The notes under the pieces were generated by a model. The model saw only the letters and a program-made list of their open reading frames with translations, searched no databases and was not told the DNA's origin. A program made the position numbers and the translations under genes. From Albibacillus kandeliae (lineage in GTDB: Bacteria; Pseudomonadota; Alphaproteobacteria; Rhodobacterales; Rhodobacteraceae), in NCBI RefSeq assembly GCF_003116585.1, contig NZ_QEHM01000007.1:310001-374000 (forward strand): DNA of 64,000 bases. Reading direction: 5' to 3'. This document shows positions 1-7,924 of the stretch, in pieces. Numbering within the stretch: the first letter of the stretch is position 1; every line of letters starts with the position of its first letter.

Positions 1-500
1 CAGCCGTCCACGACCGCGACGGGTTCGTCGACACCGCCTTTGAACAGTTTCCAGAGCCGGAATCCCTCGTTCGCCAGGAGCAGAACGGCGCCCACCGGAA
101 GGACGATGAACTTCCAGCCATCGGACAGGCCGGTGGCATAGGACACCGAGCGCGATGTCAGCTTGAGAATGGGCACCGAATACCAGAGGATCCCGAGCAG
201 CATCGCAACGACAGACAGGTGGATCACGATCTCGATGACCCGCCGCGTGCCATTGGGGACAAGGTCGATCAGCGCCGTCATCCGGATGTTCTGACCCGAG
301 AGATAGGCAAAGCCCGCGCCGATGAAAGTCATCCAGATGAAGAGGAGCTTCGGCAGTTCCTCACCCCACATCGGGGGCGCGCTGAAGACGTAGCGCATGA
401 AGACCGAATAGAGGACCAACCCGGTAAATGCGAGCAGCATGAGGCCGCAGAACAGCGCCCCCGCCTTGCAGAATACCCCGAATGCAGCCGATGCCTTCAT
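1..500 (-). CDS. dctQ: TRAP transporter small permease (DctQ family), 3' end cut by window edge
   Basis: My reading of the minus strand from the ATG at 498-500 gives about 166 residues that run off the left edge. The protein starts MKASAAFGVF and has hydrophobic segments near residues 10-33, 48-65, 87-108 and 130-150, the four-helix layout of the TRAP small permease. The motif around MRYVFSAPPMWGEEL (an aromatic/Arg stretch followed by W-x-E-E) is typical of DctQ. Family knowledge: DctQ forms the membrane unit with DctM and takes substrate from a periplasmic DctP protein, driven by a sodium gradient. Its dctM partner should lie left of the window. It is divergent from the flavoprotein gene at 733, so the two units probably share the 501-732 control region and perhaps a substrate. 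Confidence 0.85.
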   Translation of the reverse strand, partial: MKASAAFGVFCKAGALFCGLMLLAFTGLVLYSVFMRYVFSAPPMWGEELPKLLFIWMTFIGAGFAYLSGQNIRMTALIDLVPNGTRRVIEIVIHLSVVAMLLGILWYSVPILKLTSRSVSYATGLSDGWKFIVLPVGAVLLLANEGFRLWKLFKGGVDEPVAVVDG

Positions 501-732
501 CGCCAGCCTTTCCTCCTGTTTCGAGACGGCCCGACTCTCTTCCGGAGTTTTCGCCGCAGAACGACCGATCCGGAGCATGAGTCGGACCAGTCAATTTAAT
601 TGTATTCCTTTTCGTTGACTTAATGTCTTATAAATGGAACAGCTTGTCTACGATTTTTTGAACAAATCCGGCGGCGCTTCCGCAGGTGCGGAAGAATCAA
701 GCAAGCCGGCAGGACAGGTGAGGCAACTCGGA
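501..732. promoter_or_regulatory. Divergent intergenic region between dctQ and the flavoprotein operon
   Basis: The stretch is clearly more AT-rich than its neighbours around 590-660 and separates two divergent units, so promoters for both are expected here. An in-frame ATG at 634 could extend the flavoprotein by 33 residues. It has no ribosome binding site and the extension does not look like part of the fold, so I treat it as untranslated. No clear dyad operator was found. Confidence 0.4.
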
Positions 733-2166
733 ATGGACCGGTTTGACATTGTCATCGTCGGGGCTGGCACGGCAGGAATGCCATGCGCGATCGAGGCAGC
801 AGAAACAGGCGCCAAGGTCCTTGTGGTCGAGGCGGAAAAGCAGACAGGCGGGACCCTCCATGTCAGCCTCGGTCAGCTGAGCGGGGCCGGCTCCCGGTTG
901 CAGAGCGAACGCGGGATCACCGATACGTCAGCAGCCCACCTCGCCGACATCGAGCGCATCAACCGCGGGACCGGACGGCGCGAGATTCTGGATCTGACCC
1001 TGCCCCGGCAGGGCGAGACAATCGACTGGCTGATGGAAAACGGCTTCGACATGGACTCCTCCTGCCCCACCATCCTGCACCTGCACGAGGCCTATCGCGA
1101 GGCGCGCACCTATTGGGGCGTCGAGGGCGGTCTCTCGGTCTACAAGGTGCTGAAGCCCCTGTTCGAAAAGGCCATGACCCTGCCCAACGCCGAGCTGCGA
1201 CTCGAAACCAGGGCCACCGGATTGCGGCTGAGCGACGGTGCCGTGACGGGTCTGGTGCTGGCAGGACCCGACGGAGACTATGAGGTCGCAACGGACAGGG
1301 TCGTCCTCGCGACCGGCGGTTATGGCAGCAACGCTGCGCTCTTCGCGCGACTGACCGGCGGTCGAGATCTCTATACTGCCGCCATGCCCGGCTCTGACGG
1401 CTCCGGCATCGAGATCGCCGAACAGGCAGGCGCCGCCCTGCGCGGACAGGACCTGTTCCTCCCGACCTACGCGGGGGTTCCGGAGAAGCCCGGCAGCAAC
1501 CGGGTGATCTGGCGCCAGATGCCCAGCCTTACCCCGCAGGTCCGCCAGCCGTGGGAGCTGCATCTGACCGCCAATGGCGCCCGTTTCGTGCGCGAAGACG
1601 ACCCCAGCGTCGACAACCGCGAGCACGGGCTGGTGGAACAGCCCGACATGTCCTTCTGGTGCGTCTTCGACGACGACATCCTGCGCGAGGCACCGCCCGT
1701 CCTGCCCGGCTGGACCGAGGACGAGCTCTCGGCCGCATGGGACAAGCGTCCCGATTTCGTGACCGCCCCGGACATCGCGACGCTCGCAGAGCGGACCACC
1801 ATGTCGCCCGACACGCTGGCCGCGACCATCACTGCCTACAACGCGGCCTGCGATGGCACGGCAGAGGACCCGATGGGCCGAATCCACTTGCCCCGCTCCA
1901 TCGGTCCCTCCGGGCTCAGGGCGATCCGCATGCGCGGCATGGTCCTGAAAACACCGGCCGGCATCGACGTGGACGAAACCCTCACCGTCATTCGCCCCGA
2001 TGGAACACAGATTGTCGGCCTGCACGCCGTGGGCGAAGCCATCGGCGGTTCGACCCTTTCGGGGCGCGGCTTCATCTCCGGCATGAGCGTGACGCCCGCC
2101 CTTACCCTGGGTCGCTGGCTCGGTCAGCGCCTTGGAACGCTTGCAATGGAGGCAAACGCAGAATGA
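733..2166 (+). CDS. FAD-dependent dehydrogenase of the fumarate reductase/flavocytochrome c family
   Basis: A 477-residue flavoprotein. Residues 5-30 hold the Rossmann dinucleotide motif (GAGTAG at 10-15, then an acidic strand end VVEAEKQTGG). The C-terminus has the second FAD contact region (HAVGEAIGGSTLSGRGFISGM), normal for the FAD_binding_2 family, which includes fumarate reductases, ketosteroid dehydrogenases and tricarballylate dehydrogenase. Such enzymes add or remove hydrogen across a C-C bond next to a carbonyl or carboxylate. The ATG at 733 is chosen because a GGTGAGG stretch precedes it and the FAD motif begins at once; an upstream in-frame ATG at 634 lacks a binding site. The stop overlaps the next start (ATGA), so it is translationally coupled to the hydrolase. 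No signal peptide, so probably cytoplasmic. Substrate unknown. Confidence 0.85.
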   Translation: MDRFDIVIVGAGTAGMPCAIEAAETGAKVLVVEAEKQTGGTLHVSLGQLSGAGSRLQSERGITDTSAAHLADIERINRGTGRREILDLTLPRQGETIDWLMENGFDMDSSCPTILHLHEAYREARTYWGVEGGLSVYKVLKPLFEKAMTLPNAELRLETRATGLRLSDGAVTGLVLAGPDGDYEVATDRVVLATGGYGSNAALFARLTGGRDLYTAAMPGSDGSGIEIAEQAGAALRGQDLFLPTYAGVPEKPGSNRVIWRQMPSLTPQVRQPWELHLTANGARFVREDDPSVDNREHGLVEQPDMSFWCVFDDDILREAPPVLPGWTEDELSAAWDKRPDFVTAPDIATLAERTTMSPDTLAATITAYNAACDGTAEDPMGRIHLPRSIGPSGLRAIRMRGMVLKTPAGIDVDETLTVIRPDGTQIVGLHAVGEAIGGSTLSGRGFISGMSVTPALTLGRWLGQRLGTLAMEANAE

Positions 2167-3017
2167 CAACCACGTCGTACCGCATCACCCGGGGGTTCGC
2201 AGACATCGGCGACCGCCAGATCCACTACCGCCGTGCCGGACCGGCAGGCGAGAGACCGCTGGTGGCCATCCACCAGTCGCCGGGGTCTTCCAAGCAGCTG
2301 GAAGGCGTGATGGCCGAGCTTGCGGCCCTTGGCCGTGACGTAATCGCGCCCGACACGCCGGGCAACGGCGACTCGGAACCCCTAGCGCTGCCGCAGCCCG
2401 AGATCGGCGACCTTGCCGCCGCAGCCTTCACCGCCATCGACCAGCTCGCGCCGGACCAGTTCGACCTCTACGGCAGCCACACCGGCGCCTCCATCGCCAT
2501 GGAGATCGCAATTGCTCATCCCGACCGCGTCCGCCGGATCGTGATCGACGGCATGGGGCTCTATTCGGGTGGTCTGCAAAGCGAGGTGCTCGACCGCTAC
2601 GCGCGCGAGATCGCGCCCGACGCCGAAGCCACGCACCTGATGAAGGTCTGGCACTTCTGCCGCGACCAGCACCTGTTCTGGCCGTACTACAACCGCTACA
2701 CCGCCGAAGGCCGCCTGCCCGATGGCCTGCCTGACGACGATTACCTTCATGATTTCACGGTCGAGGTTCTGAAGGCGCTGCGCACCTACCACCTGTCCTA
2801 CCGCGCCGCCTTCCGGCACCCCAAACGCGACCGGCTGCCAAAGATCACCCAGCCCGCGCTGGTAGTCTGTTCGACCTCCGACATGCTGTTCGAGTACTTC
2901 GGCCAGGTCGCCGAACTGATCCCGAGCGCTGAGAAGGTAGAGCTCAAGGCGTGGAGCGACCCCGACCACCACCGCCATATGGCGGAGGTTATCGACAGCT
3001 TTCTCGGTGCGGCATGA
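2163..3017 (+). CDS. Alpha/beta hydrolase with His at the nucleophile elbow
   Basis: A 284-residue alpha/beta-hydrolase-fold protein: an early beta-strand with the oxyanion region (VAIHQSPGSS, residues 34-43), the strand-loop APDTPGNGDS (62-71) typical of the family, and the nucleophile elbow GSHTG at 104-108. In the usual G-x-Nu-x-G pattern the nucleophile would be Ser, Asp or Cys; here the residue is His106. The C-terminal region has a His-rich SDPDHHRHM where the catalytic His normally sits. It may therefore be a C-C hydrolase- or lyase-like member with altered chemistry, or not a hydrolase at all. Starts at an ATGA overlap with the flavoprotein and ends in one with the next gene, so all three are co-translated. 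Confidence 0.8.
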   Translation: MTTTSYRITRGFADIGDRQIHYRRAGPAGERPLVAIHQSPGSSKQLEGVMAELAALGRDVIAPDTPGNGDSEPLALPQPEIGDLAAAAFTAIDQLAPDQFDLYGSHTGASIAMEIAIAHPDRVRRIVIDGMGLYSGGLQSEVLDRYAREIAPDAEATHLMKVWHFCRDQHLFWPYYNRYTAEGRLPDGLPDDDYLHDFTVEVLKALRTYHLSYRAAFRHPKRDRLPKITQPALVVCSTSDMLFEYFGQVAELIPSAEKVELKAWSDPDHHRHMAEVIDSFLGAA

Positions 3018-3637
3018 GCGCGCTCGAGGACTGTCCGCTCGTCATCTTCATCGCCTACACGGTCCCCCCGGACGCCGAGGCGCGCGGCTATTCGCAATGG
3101 CTGGTCGATGTCGACATGCCCTTCTTCAACGCGATTCCCGGCACGGGCCATTATGCGAACTGGCGCATCTCGAAGCGTTTGTTGGGGGACGAAACCGCCT
3201 GGGATTACTTCGATTTCCAAGGGCTCGCGCGCGAGGACGACCTCGAAAGGGTCTGGTTCAATCACGATCTGGACGGGTTCCGCAAGAACTGGCTCTCGCT
3301 CTGGGGCTATGGCGGCGGGGAGGCACCTCCCGTACTCCGTCACGCCTACCTCATGCGCCGGGTGGGCCCAGCCACGCCGCGTCTGGATCGCGAGCTCACA
3401 CTCACCGGCGGGCTCGGAACGGTTCCCGAAGGCACGGGCGACGTGCGCTGGCAGGTGGAAGGCGTGCTGCACAAGCACTTCGGTGGCGCAGGCGACGGCG
3501 ATTGGCTTACCCCGCCCAAGGCGTTCAACCCGCTGGGACTCGACTGGATCGCGATCGACTACGGCAAGGAGAACGCGCTGTCGTCATCGGCCAAGCTCGC
3601 CTGCACCGCGAACCTGATCGCCGCCCCCGATCGCTGA
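3014..3637 (+). CDS. Conserved-looking protein of unknown function, coupled to the hydrolase
   Basis: A 207-residue soluble protein starting at the ATGA overlap with the hydrolase (MSALEDCPLV). I do not recognise the family. The first ~110 residues (a hydrophobic strand VIFIAYTV, a helix with YSQWLVDVDMPFFNAIPG, then a strand YANWRIS) look like a ferredoxin-like dimeric alpha/beta-barrel half, as in EthD or antibiotic-monooxygenase-like proteins, and residues ~110-207 could be a second half. That is a fold guess only. There is no signal peptide or membrane segment. Tight coupling with the flavoprotein and hydrolase suggests a step, or substrate handling, in the same pathway. Confidence 0.7.
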   Translation: MSALEDCPLVIFIAYTVPPDAEARGYSQWLVDVDMPFFNAIPGTGHYANWRISKRLLGDETAWDYFDFQGLAREDDLERVWFNHDLDGFRKNWLSLWGYGGGEAPPVLRHAYLMRRVGPATPRLDRELTLTGGLGTVPEGTGDVRWQVEGVLHKHFGGAGDGDWLTPPKAFNPLGLDWIAIDYGKENALSSSAKLACTANLIAAPDR

Positions 3638-3654
3638 CCCGGGCGGCATTCTGG

Positions 3655-3671
3655 CGGGCCGGACTGGCCCG
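3655..3671 (+). terminator. GC stem-loop after the three-gene operon
   Basis: CGGGCC and GGCCCG flank a 5-base loop (GGACT) 18 bases after the stop codon. There is no following T-run, so it may be an mRNA-stabilising or weak termination hairpin rather than a classical intrinsic terminator. Confidence 0.35.
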
Positions 3672-3753
3672 GTTCAGTTATCCGGTTGTTCATCGACCGG
3701 TGACACGCCTATGACTTGAGTGCCCGGCACATCGTCGCGAAAAGGGGGCCCTC

Positions 3754-4782
3754 ATGCGTTCCATCAAGACCATTCACGTGATCTCGGCCCATGCCGAGGG
3801 CGAAGTAGGTGACGTGATCGTCGGCGGCGTTCTGCCCCCTCCGGGCGATACGATCTGGGAACAGAGCCGCTGGATCGCACGCGACCAGACTCTTCGCAAC
3901 TTCGTTCTGAACGAGCCGCGCGGCGGTGTCTTTCGGCACGTCAATCTTCTGGTTCCGCCGAAACACCCCGAGGCGCAGGCCGCGTGGATCATCATGGAGC
4001 CCGAAGACACGCCACCGATGTCCGGTTCGAACTCGATCTGCGTCGCCACGGTGCTGCTCGACGGGGGGTTGGTGCCGATGCAGGAACCGGAAACCCACAT
4101 GGTTCTCGAAGCGCCCGGCGGGCTGGTTCGCGTGCGCGCCGAATGCCGGAATGGCAAGGCCGAGCGTATCCACGTCCAGAACGTCCCCTCCTTTGTCGCC
4201 AGACTGGACCAGCGGCTGGAGGTCGAGGGCCTCGGGACGCTGACCGTGGACCTCGCCTATGGGGGCGACAGTTTCGTCGTGGTCGATGCCGCGGCCCTTG
4301 GGTTCTCGCTGACCGAGGAGGAGGCGCATGACATCGCCACGCTCGGCGTCCGGATCACCAATGCTGCAAACGAACAGCTTGGCTTCGAGCACCCCGAGAA
4401 CCCCGACTGGCGGCACATCTCGTTCTGCCTGTTCGCGGGACCGCTGGTCGAGGGGCCGGAGGGCCTCGAAACCGGTGCAGCCGTCGCCATTCAGCCGGGC
4501 AAGGTTGACCGGTCCCCGACCGGCACCGCGCTCTCGGCCCGGATGGCACTCCTGCATGCACGTGGCAGGATGAAGACAGGGGATCGCCTGACCGCCCGCT
4601 CGCTGATCGGATCGACCTTCTCGGGAACCATACTCGGCGAAACCGCTGTCGGATCCACACCGGCCATCATTCCCGAGATCTCCGGACGTGGCTGGATCAC
4701 CGGCATCCATCAGCACATGCTCGACCCCACCGATCCCTGGCCTGAAGGATACCGGCTCTCCGATACGTGGGGCGCACACTGA
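3754..4782 (+). CDS. Proline racemase/hydroxyproline epimerase family protein lacking both catalytic Cys
   Basis: A 342-residue member of the proline racemase superfamily, of usual length. The start is supported by the early family motif [17 protein letters not shown]. Family members use two cysteines as opposing acid/base residues: the first in an MCGHG-type motif, the second in DRSPCGTG. Here the first is MSGSNS (Ser90) and the second DRSPTGTA (Thr256), so both thiols are gone. Trans-3-hydroxyproline dehydratases carry Thr at the second site, and some epimerases carry Ser at the first, so a dehydratase or an unusual epimerase is possible; ordinary proline racemisation is unlikely. It lies 116 bases after the preceding operon on the same strand, near a TRAP permease, a common setting for cyclic amino acid use. 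Confidence 0.85.
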   Translation: MRSIKTIHVISAHAEGEVGDVIVGGVLPPPGDTIWEQSRWIARDQTLRNFVLNEPRGGVFRHVNLLVPPKHPEAQAAWIIMEPEDTPPMSGSNSICVATVLLDGGLVPMQEPETHMVLEAPGGLVRVRAECRNGKAERIHVQNVPSFVARLDQRLEVEGLGTLTVDLAYGGDSFVVVDAAALGFSLTEEEAHDIATLGVRITNAANEQLGFEHPENPDWRHISFCLFAGPLVEGPEGLETGAAVAIQPGKVDRSPTGTALSARMALLHARGRMKTGDRLTARSLIGSTFSGTILGETAVGSTPAIIPEISGRGWITGIHQHMLDPTDPWPEGYRLSDTWGAH

Positions 4783-5053
4783 CGCGCGCGCGGCGGGCGC
4801 GTTTCCATCCCGTTTTCTGGAGATCAATTCTCGGCGTCCATCGGGAGTGTCAAAGCGCGCCCCTCAGCCAACCATCGCAAAACCGCTCCATCCTTGACGC
4901 ACATTTGTCATAGTTGAAGAGCCTATGCCAAAACGACAGGGCTGCTCTTCAAGTCAGCCTGCGTTAAGAGCGGGCGCGAAGAAGGATTCGATCCGCGACC
5001 CGGACGACACGGTCAAAGAGCGGCTGACGGATCCGAAAGAAGGAGGGCTGAGC
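4783..5053 (+). other. Intergenic stretch before the sulfotransferase
   Basis: No gene or clear terminator was found. The stretch upstream of the sulfotransferase is open in frame back to an ATG at 4925, but those codons look non-coding; only the final AAGGAGGG ribosome binding site (about 5039-5047) is clearly functional. Confidence 0.4.
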
Positions 5054-5719
5054 ATGCCACTGGCGCGAGTAAATGGTAAGCTCCTGCACTTTGTCCACAT
5101 CCCGAAAACCGGCGGATCGAGTGTCACCAGCTACCTGCGAACCATCGGCAAGGTCGCGCTCTACAGCCGCAACCCCGTGGACTGGGCACGGACCACGCCC
5201 CAGCACATGGACATCCAGACCGCAAAGACCCTCCTGCCCGCCGACTTCGTGGACGTCCGCTTTGCGATCATGCGCGATCCGCTCGAGCGCATTCTCAGCG
5301 AGTTCCAGTACCGTTACACGCGGCTGGCGCATCGCGCCCCGCATCTGCACCCGGTCGAGGCGGATGAACCCGTCACGGTGGAACTGGACTGGAACAAGAC
5401 CTTTCACGGCACCTTCGAGGAATGGGTCGACCTGGTCTTCACCCTCTACGAACGCGACCACTCCGCCTGCGACAATCACATCCGACCGCAGAGCGATTTC
5501 GTGGACCCCGATGTCAAGCTGTTCCTGTTTGAGAACGGGCTCGGTCCGGTCATCGAATGGATCGACAAGTTCACCGGCGCCAAGGGTCAGGCCTCGCGTC
5601 TGGACCGGAACGAAAGCATCGTGCTGCCGGTAAACGTACGCCCTATTGTACGGCGGCGCATCGAGAGCTTTTATGCCAGGGATTACGACCTCATCGCGAG
5701 GCAGAGCTACGTCTGCTAG
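5054..5719 (+). CDS. Sulfotransferase family 2-like protein
   Basis: A 221-residue protein with the two PAPS-binding signatures of sulfotransferases: the 5'-phosphosulfate loop HIPKTGGSS (residues 15-23) and the 3'-phosphate motif RDPLERILSEF (74-84). Such enzymes move sulfate from PAPS to a hydroxyl or amine of a glycan, lipid or small molecule. The ATG at 5054 follows a near-perfect AAGGAGGG site; an upstream in-frame ATG at 4925 has none and would add a low-complexity leader. No transmembrane segment, so probably cytosolic or loosely membrane-bound. It stands alone: the gene before is a racemase-family protein and the next is a convergent histidine kinase 10 bases away. Acceptor unknown. 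Confidence 0.85.
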   Translation: MPLARVNGKLLHFVHIPKTGGSSVTSYLRTIGKVALYSRNPVDWARTTPQHMDIQTAKTLLPADFVDVRFAIMRDPLERILSEFQYRYTRLAHRAPHLHPVEADEPVTVELDWNKTFHGTFEEWVDLVFTLYERDHSACDNHIRPQSDFVDPDVKLFLFENGLGPVIEWIDKFTGAKGQASRLDRNESIVLPVNVRPIVRRRIESFYARDYDLIARQSYVC

Positions 5720-5729
5720 GTCGGCTTTT

Positions 5730-7124
5730 CTACGCCGCCGCCCGGCCAACCTCGGCGGCTTCGGTCGGAGCCCGCTTGAGCGTGATCCAGAAGATCGAAC
5801 CCTGACCGAGCGTGCTGGAAAATCCGATGCCCCCCTCGTGCATCTCGATGATCTGCTTCGAGATGCTCAGGCCAAGGCCGCTGCTCTTCTTCGAGCCGCT
5901 CTCGCCGGGATTGACCTGATGGAACCGTGTGAACACGTTGCCGTGTTCGTTCTCGGGAATACCCATTCCGTGATCCTCGACTTCGACACGGACGGTATCC
6001 TCGGTCGCGAAGGCCCGCACCACGACCCGGTCGCCGGGCGAGGTGAACTTGGCCGCGTTCGACAGGAAGTTGCAGATCACCTGCGAGATCCTGTCTTCGT
6101 CCGCGAGGACCTCCAGCCCGGTGTCCTCCACCTCGGCCACATAGGAGACACCAATCTGCGAGGCATAGGCCTGGCAGTCTTCGACGGCGGTCAGCACGGT
6201 CCTTGCGAGGTCGATCTTCGCCAGCCTGAGATCGGCCTTGCCCTCCAGAATGCGCAGCGCATCGAGGATGTCGTTGACCAGCGTCATCAGGCGCTCACAG
6301 TTGCGCTCGGCGATATCGAGGATCTTGTTCTCCTGCTCGCTGTGGCTGTCCGCGAACCGCATCCGGATCAGCTTGAGCCCCCCGATGATGGAGGTCAGGG
6401 GTGTACGGAGTTCGTGGCTGACCGCGCTCATGAACTTGTCCTTGGCGGCGGAGGCCAACTCGGCTTCCTTTGCCATGCGTTGCAGGTTCGCGGCCGTTGA
6501 CCGGCTGGCCTTGAGGTCGATGATCAAGAAGGCGAAGAAGATGACCGTCAGCACGATGATGGTCGCGAAGAGATAGATTAGGGTCTGTGACAGCGATAGC
6601 GCGCCGGTCCGGAAATCGGACATCATGCGGGCCTTGGACTGGGCAAGCGCGAGGGCGAATTCCCGGAGCTTGAGGTCATAGGGTTCGAGGGTCGTCAGCA
6701 CCCTGTCCGACAGCGCCTGCCGTTCGGTGTCGTCGGTGCTCAGCGCCAGCGCACCGATGGTCGGTTCGAGCTCTTGAAAGGTGGCCTCGAGTTCGGTGAT
6801 CACCGAGTCGTCAATCCTGAAGGACTCGACCAGAGTGGCCATCTTGCCGGTCTGGACAACATTCACCCGACTCCACGCGATGTCGAACCGCTGCAGAACC
6901 TTCTCGCCCGCAGTCTCTCCGTCGAGATAGGTCCGGATATCGTCCTTCAGCCTCAGCAACTCGAACTGGAGCTGGGAGGCGATCCACAAGGGATCGCTCT
7001 GCTCAGCCGTGTTCACCTCCCTGACGCGGTTGTTCAAAGTCCACAACGCGCTGCCACCGAGAACGGAGGCAGCCACGAAGAGGACCATGAGCAGGGTCCG
7101 CGCCAGAGAGTTGGTGTTCTTCAT
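5730..7124 (-). CDS. Membrane sensor histidine kinase
   Basis: A 464-residue kinase. A transmembrane helix (about 9-30), a periplasmic helical domain (about 31-178) and a second helix (about 181-204) are followed by a dimerisation/phosphoacceptor domain with SHELRTPLTS (His237) and an ATPase domain: N box with Asn357, G1 box EDHGMGIP, and G2 box GLGLSI near 417-422. It would autophosphorylate on His237 and pass phosphate to a response regulator. No receiver domain is fused and no response regulator gene lies in the window. Its start overlaps the stop of the upstream secreted protein by four bases, so the two are co-translated, and that protein is the likely signal-sensing partner. The substrate of the phosphorelay is unknown. 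Confidence 0.92.
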   Translation of the reverse strand: MKNTNSLARTLLMVLFVAASVLGGSALWTLNNRVREVNTAEQSDPLWIASQLQFELLRLKDDIRTYLDGETAGEKVLQRFDIAWSRVNVVQTGKMATLVESFRIDDSVITELEATFQELEPTIGALALSTDDTERQALSDRVLTTLEPYDLKLREFALALAQSKARMMSDFRTGALSLSQTLIYLFATIIVLTVIFFAFLIIDLKASRSTAANLQRMAKEAELASAAKDKFMSAVSHELRTPLTSIIGGLKLIRMRFADSHSEQENKILDIAERNCERLMTLVNDILDALRILEGKADLRLAKIDLARTVLTAVEDCQAYASQIGVSYVAEVEDTGLEVLADEDRISQVICNFLSNAAKFTSPGDRVVVRAFATEDTVRVEVEDHGMGIPENEHGNVFTRFHQVNPGESGSKKSSGLGLSISKQIIEMHEGGIGFSSTLGQGSIFWITLKRAPTEAAEVGRAAA

Positions 7125-7603
7125 TGAAGGGCGATACTCTTGAGTTGCCAGACCAGCCGGCCGTTGTAGAGGTCGTCCTGCAACTCGGGGTAGTTGTCCA
7201 TCGGGTAAATGACCCAGATGGGACCTTTGTCGCGAACTGACATTTTCTTGTCATTCATCTGCAACGCCAGGATGACCTCGTACTTGAAGGCATCCGAGGC
7301 GGGTATGGTGTTGGAGAAGTCATTCAAGGCGACCAGTTTGATCTGTGCTTTCTCGTCGATGCCGTTCTGGGTCAGCACGTCCCGCAGCAGCGGGCCGGTG
7401 AAGGTCGATTTCGCATCCACATAATCGTTGATTGTCGTGACGCTGGCCTGCGGCATATTCACCAGATCCTCGTAGGAATACGTGGTCGTCTTGCCGTCCG
7501 CCTCGACGGTCAGGATGCCATCGGCGGCCCGCGCCTGCGAGACCGAGACGATCAGCAGGGCCAGCGTCAGCAGGCGTTGCAACAGTTTGAATGGGTGCCG
7601 CAT
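7121..7603 (-). CDS. Secreted molybdopterin-domain-like (SUOX-fold) protein, likely sensor partner of the kinase
   Basis: A 160-residue protein with a clear Sec signal peptide (MRHPFKLLQR, hydrophobic core, ARA cleavage near residue 26). The mature part carries the F-x-G-x-L-L-R-D-V-L pattern (near FTGPLLRDVL) and strand pattern of the oxidoreductase molybdopterin-binding domain, but is short and has no Cys to ligate molybdenum, so I expect a binding rather than enzymatic role. The ATG at 7603 has an AGGAGG site a few bases upstream; longer in-frame starts are not supported. It is coupled by an ATGA overlap to the histidine kinase. The best reading is a periplasmic ligand or redox-sensing subunit. 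Confidence 0.75.
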   Translation of the reverse strand: MRHPFKLLQRLLTLALLIVSVSQARAADGILTVEADGKTTTYSYEDLVNMPQASVTTINDYVDAKSTFTGPLLRDVLTQNGIDEKAQIKLVALNDFSNTIPASDAFKYEVILALQMNDKKMSVRDKGPIWVIYPMDNYPELQDDLYNGRLVWQLKSIALQ

Positions 7604-7924
7604 TTCTAGGATCCTCCTCTGGAACTCTTCCGCGATCAAACGCAAGCAATGGGTTCGGTCAGGCTGGGCTACAAGTTTGGCCTTAATTGGGCACATGACC
7701 CGCCAGCCCCCGTCTGTCACTTGTCCCGACTGCCCGCGCGGACGCGATACACGGCCCCCGCGAGGACCGCATCCAGAATGCGCAAGGGTCTGTTCCAGAT
7801 ACCCAAAAACCCGGTGTGGAAGTCAAGTGGGCAAGGGCGAACAGGGCCCTCACGACGTTGGAGGACCCTGCCCATAGTTGCCCGAACGCGACACATTGAA
7901 CGGTCGCGTCGCCGCCTCAGGCCG
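7604..7924. other. Intergenic region between the sensor operon and the TRAP operon
   Basis: Both flanking units are on the minus strand, so the right part is the 3' end of dctM and the left part the sensor promoter. I found no gene with good coding character, no dyad operator and no clean terminator. Confidence 0.4.

Noticed and set aside
928-2169. A long open frame (about 413 codons) on the minus strand opposite the flavoprotein gene
   Set aside because: Its protein has no recognisable domain, and the plus strand carries a clear FAD enzyme. High GC keeps antisense frames open.
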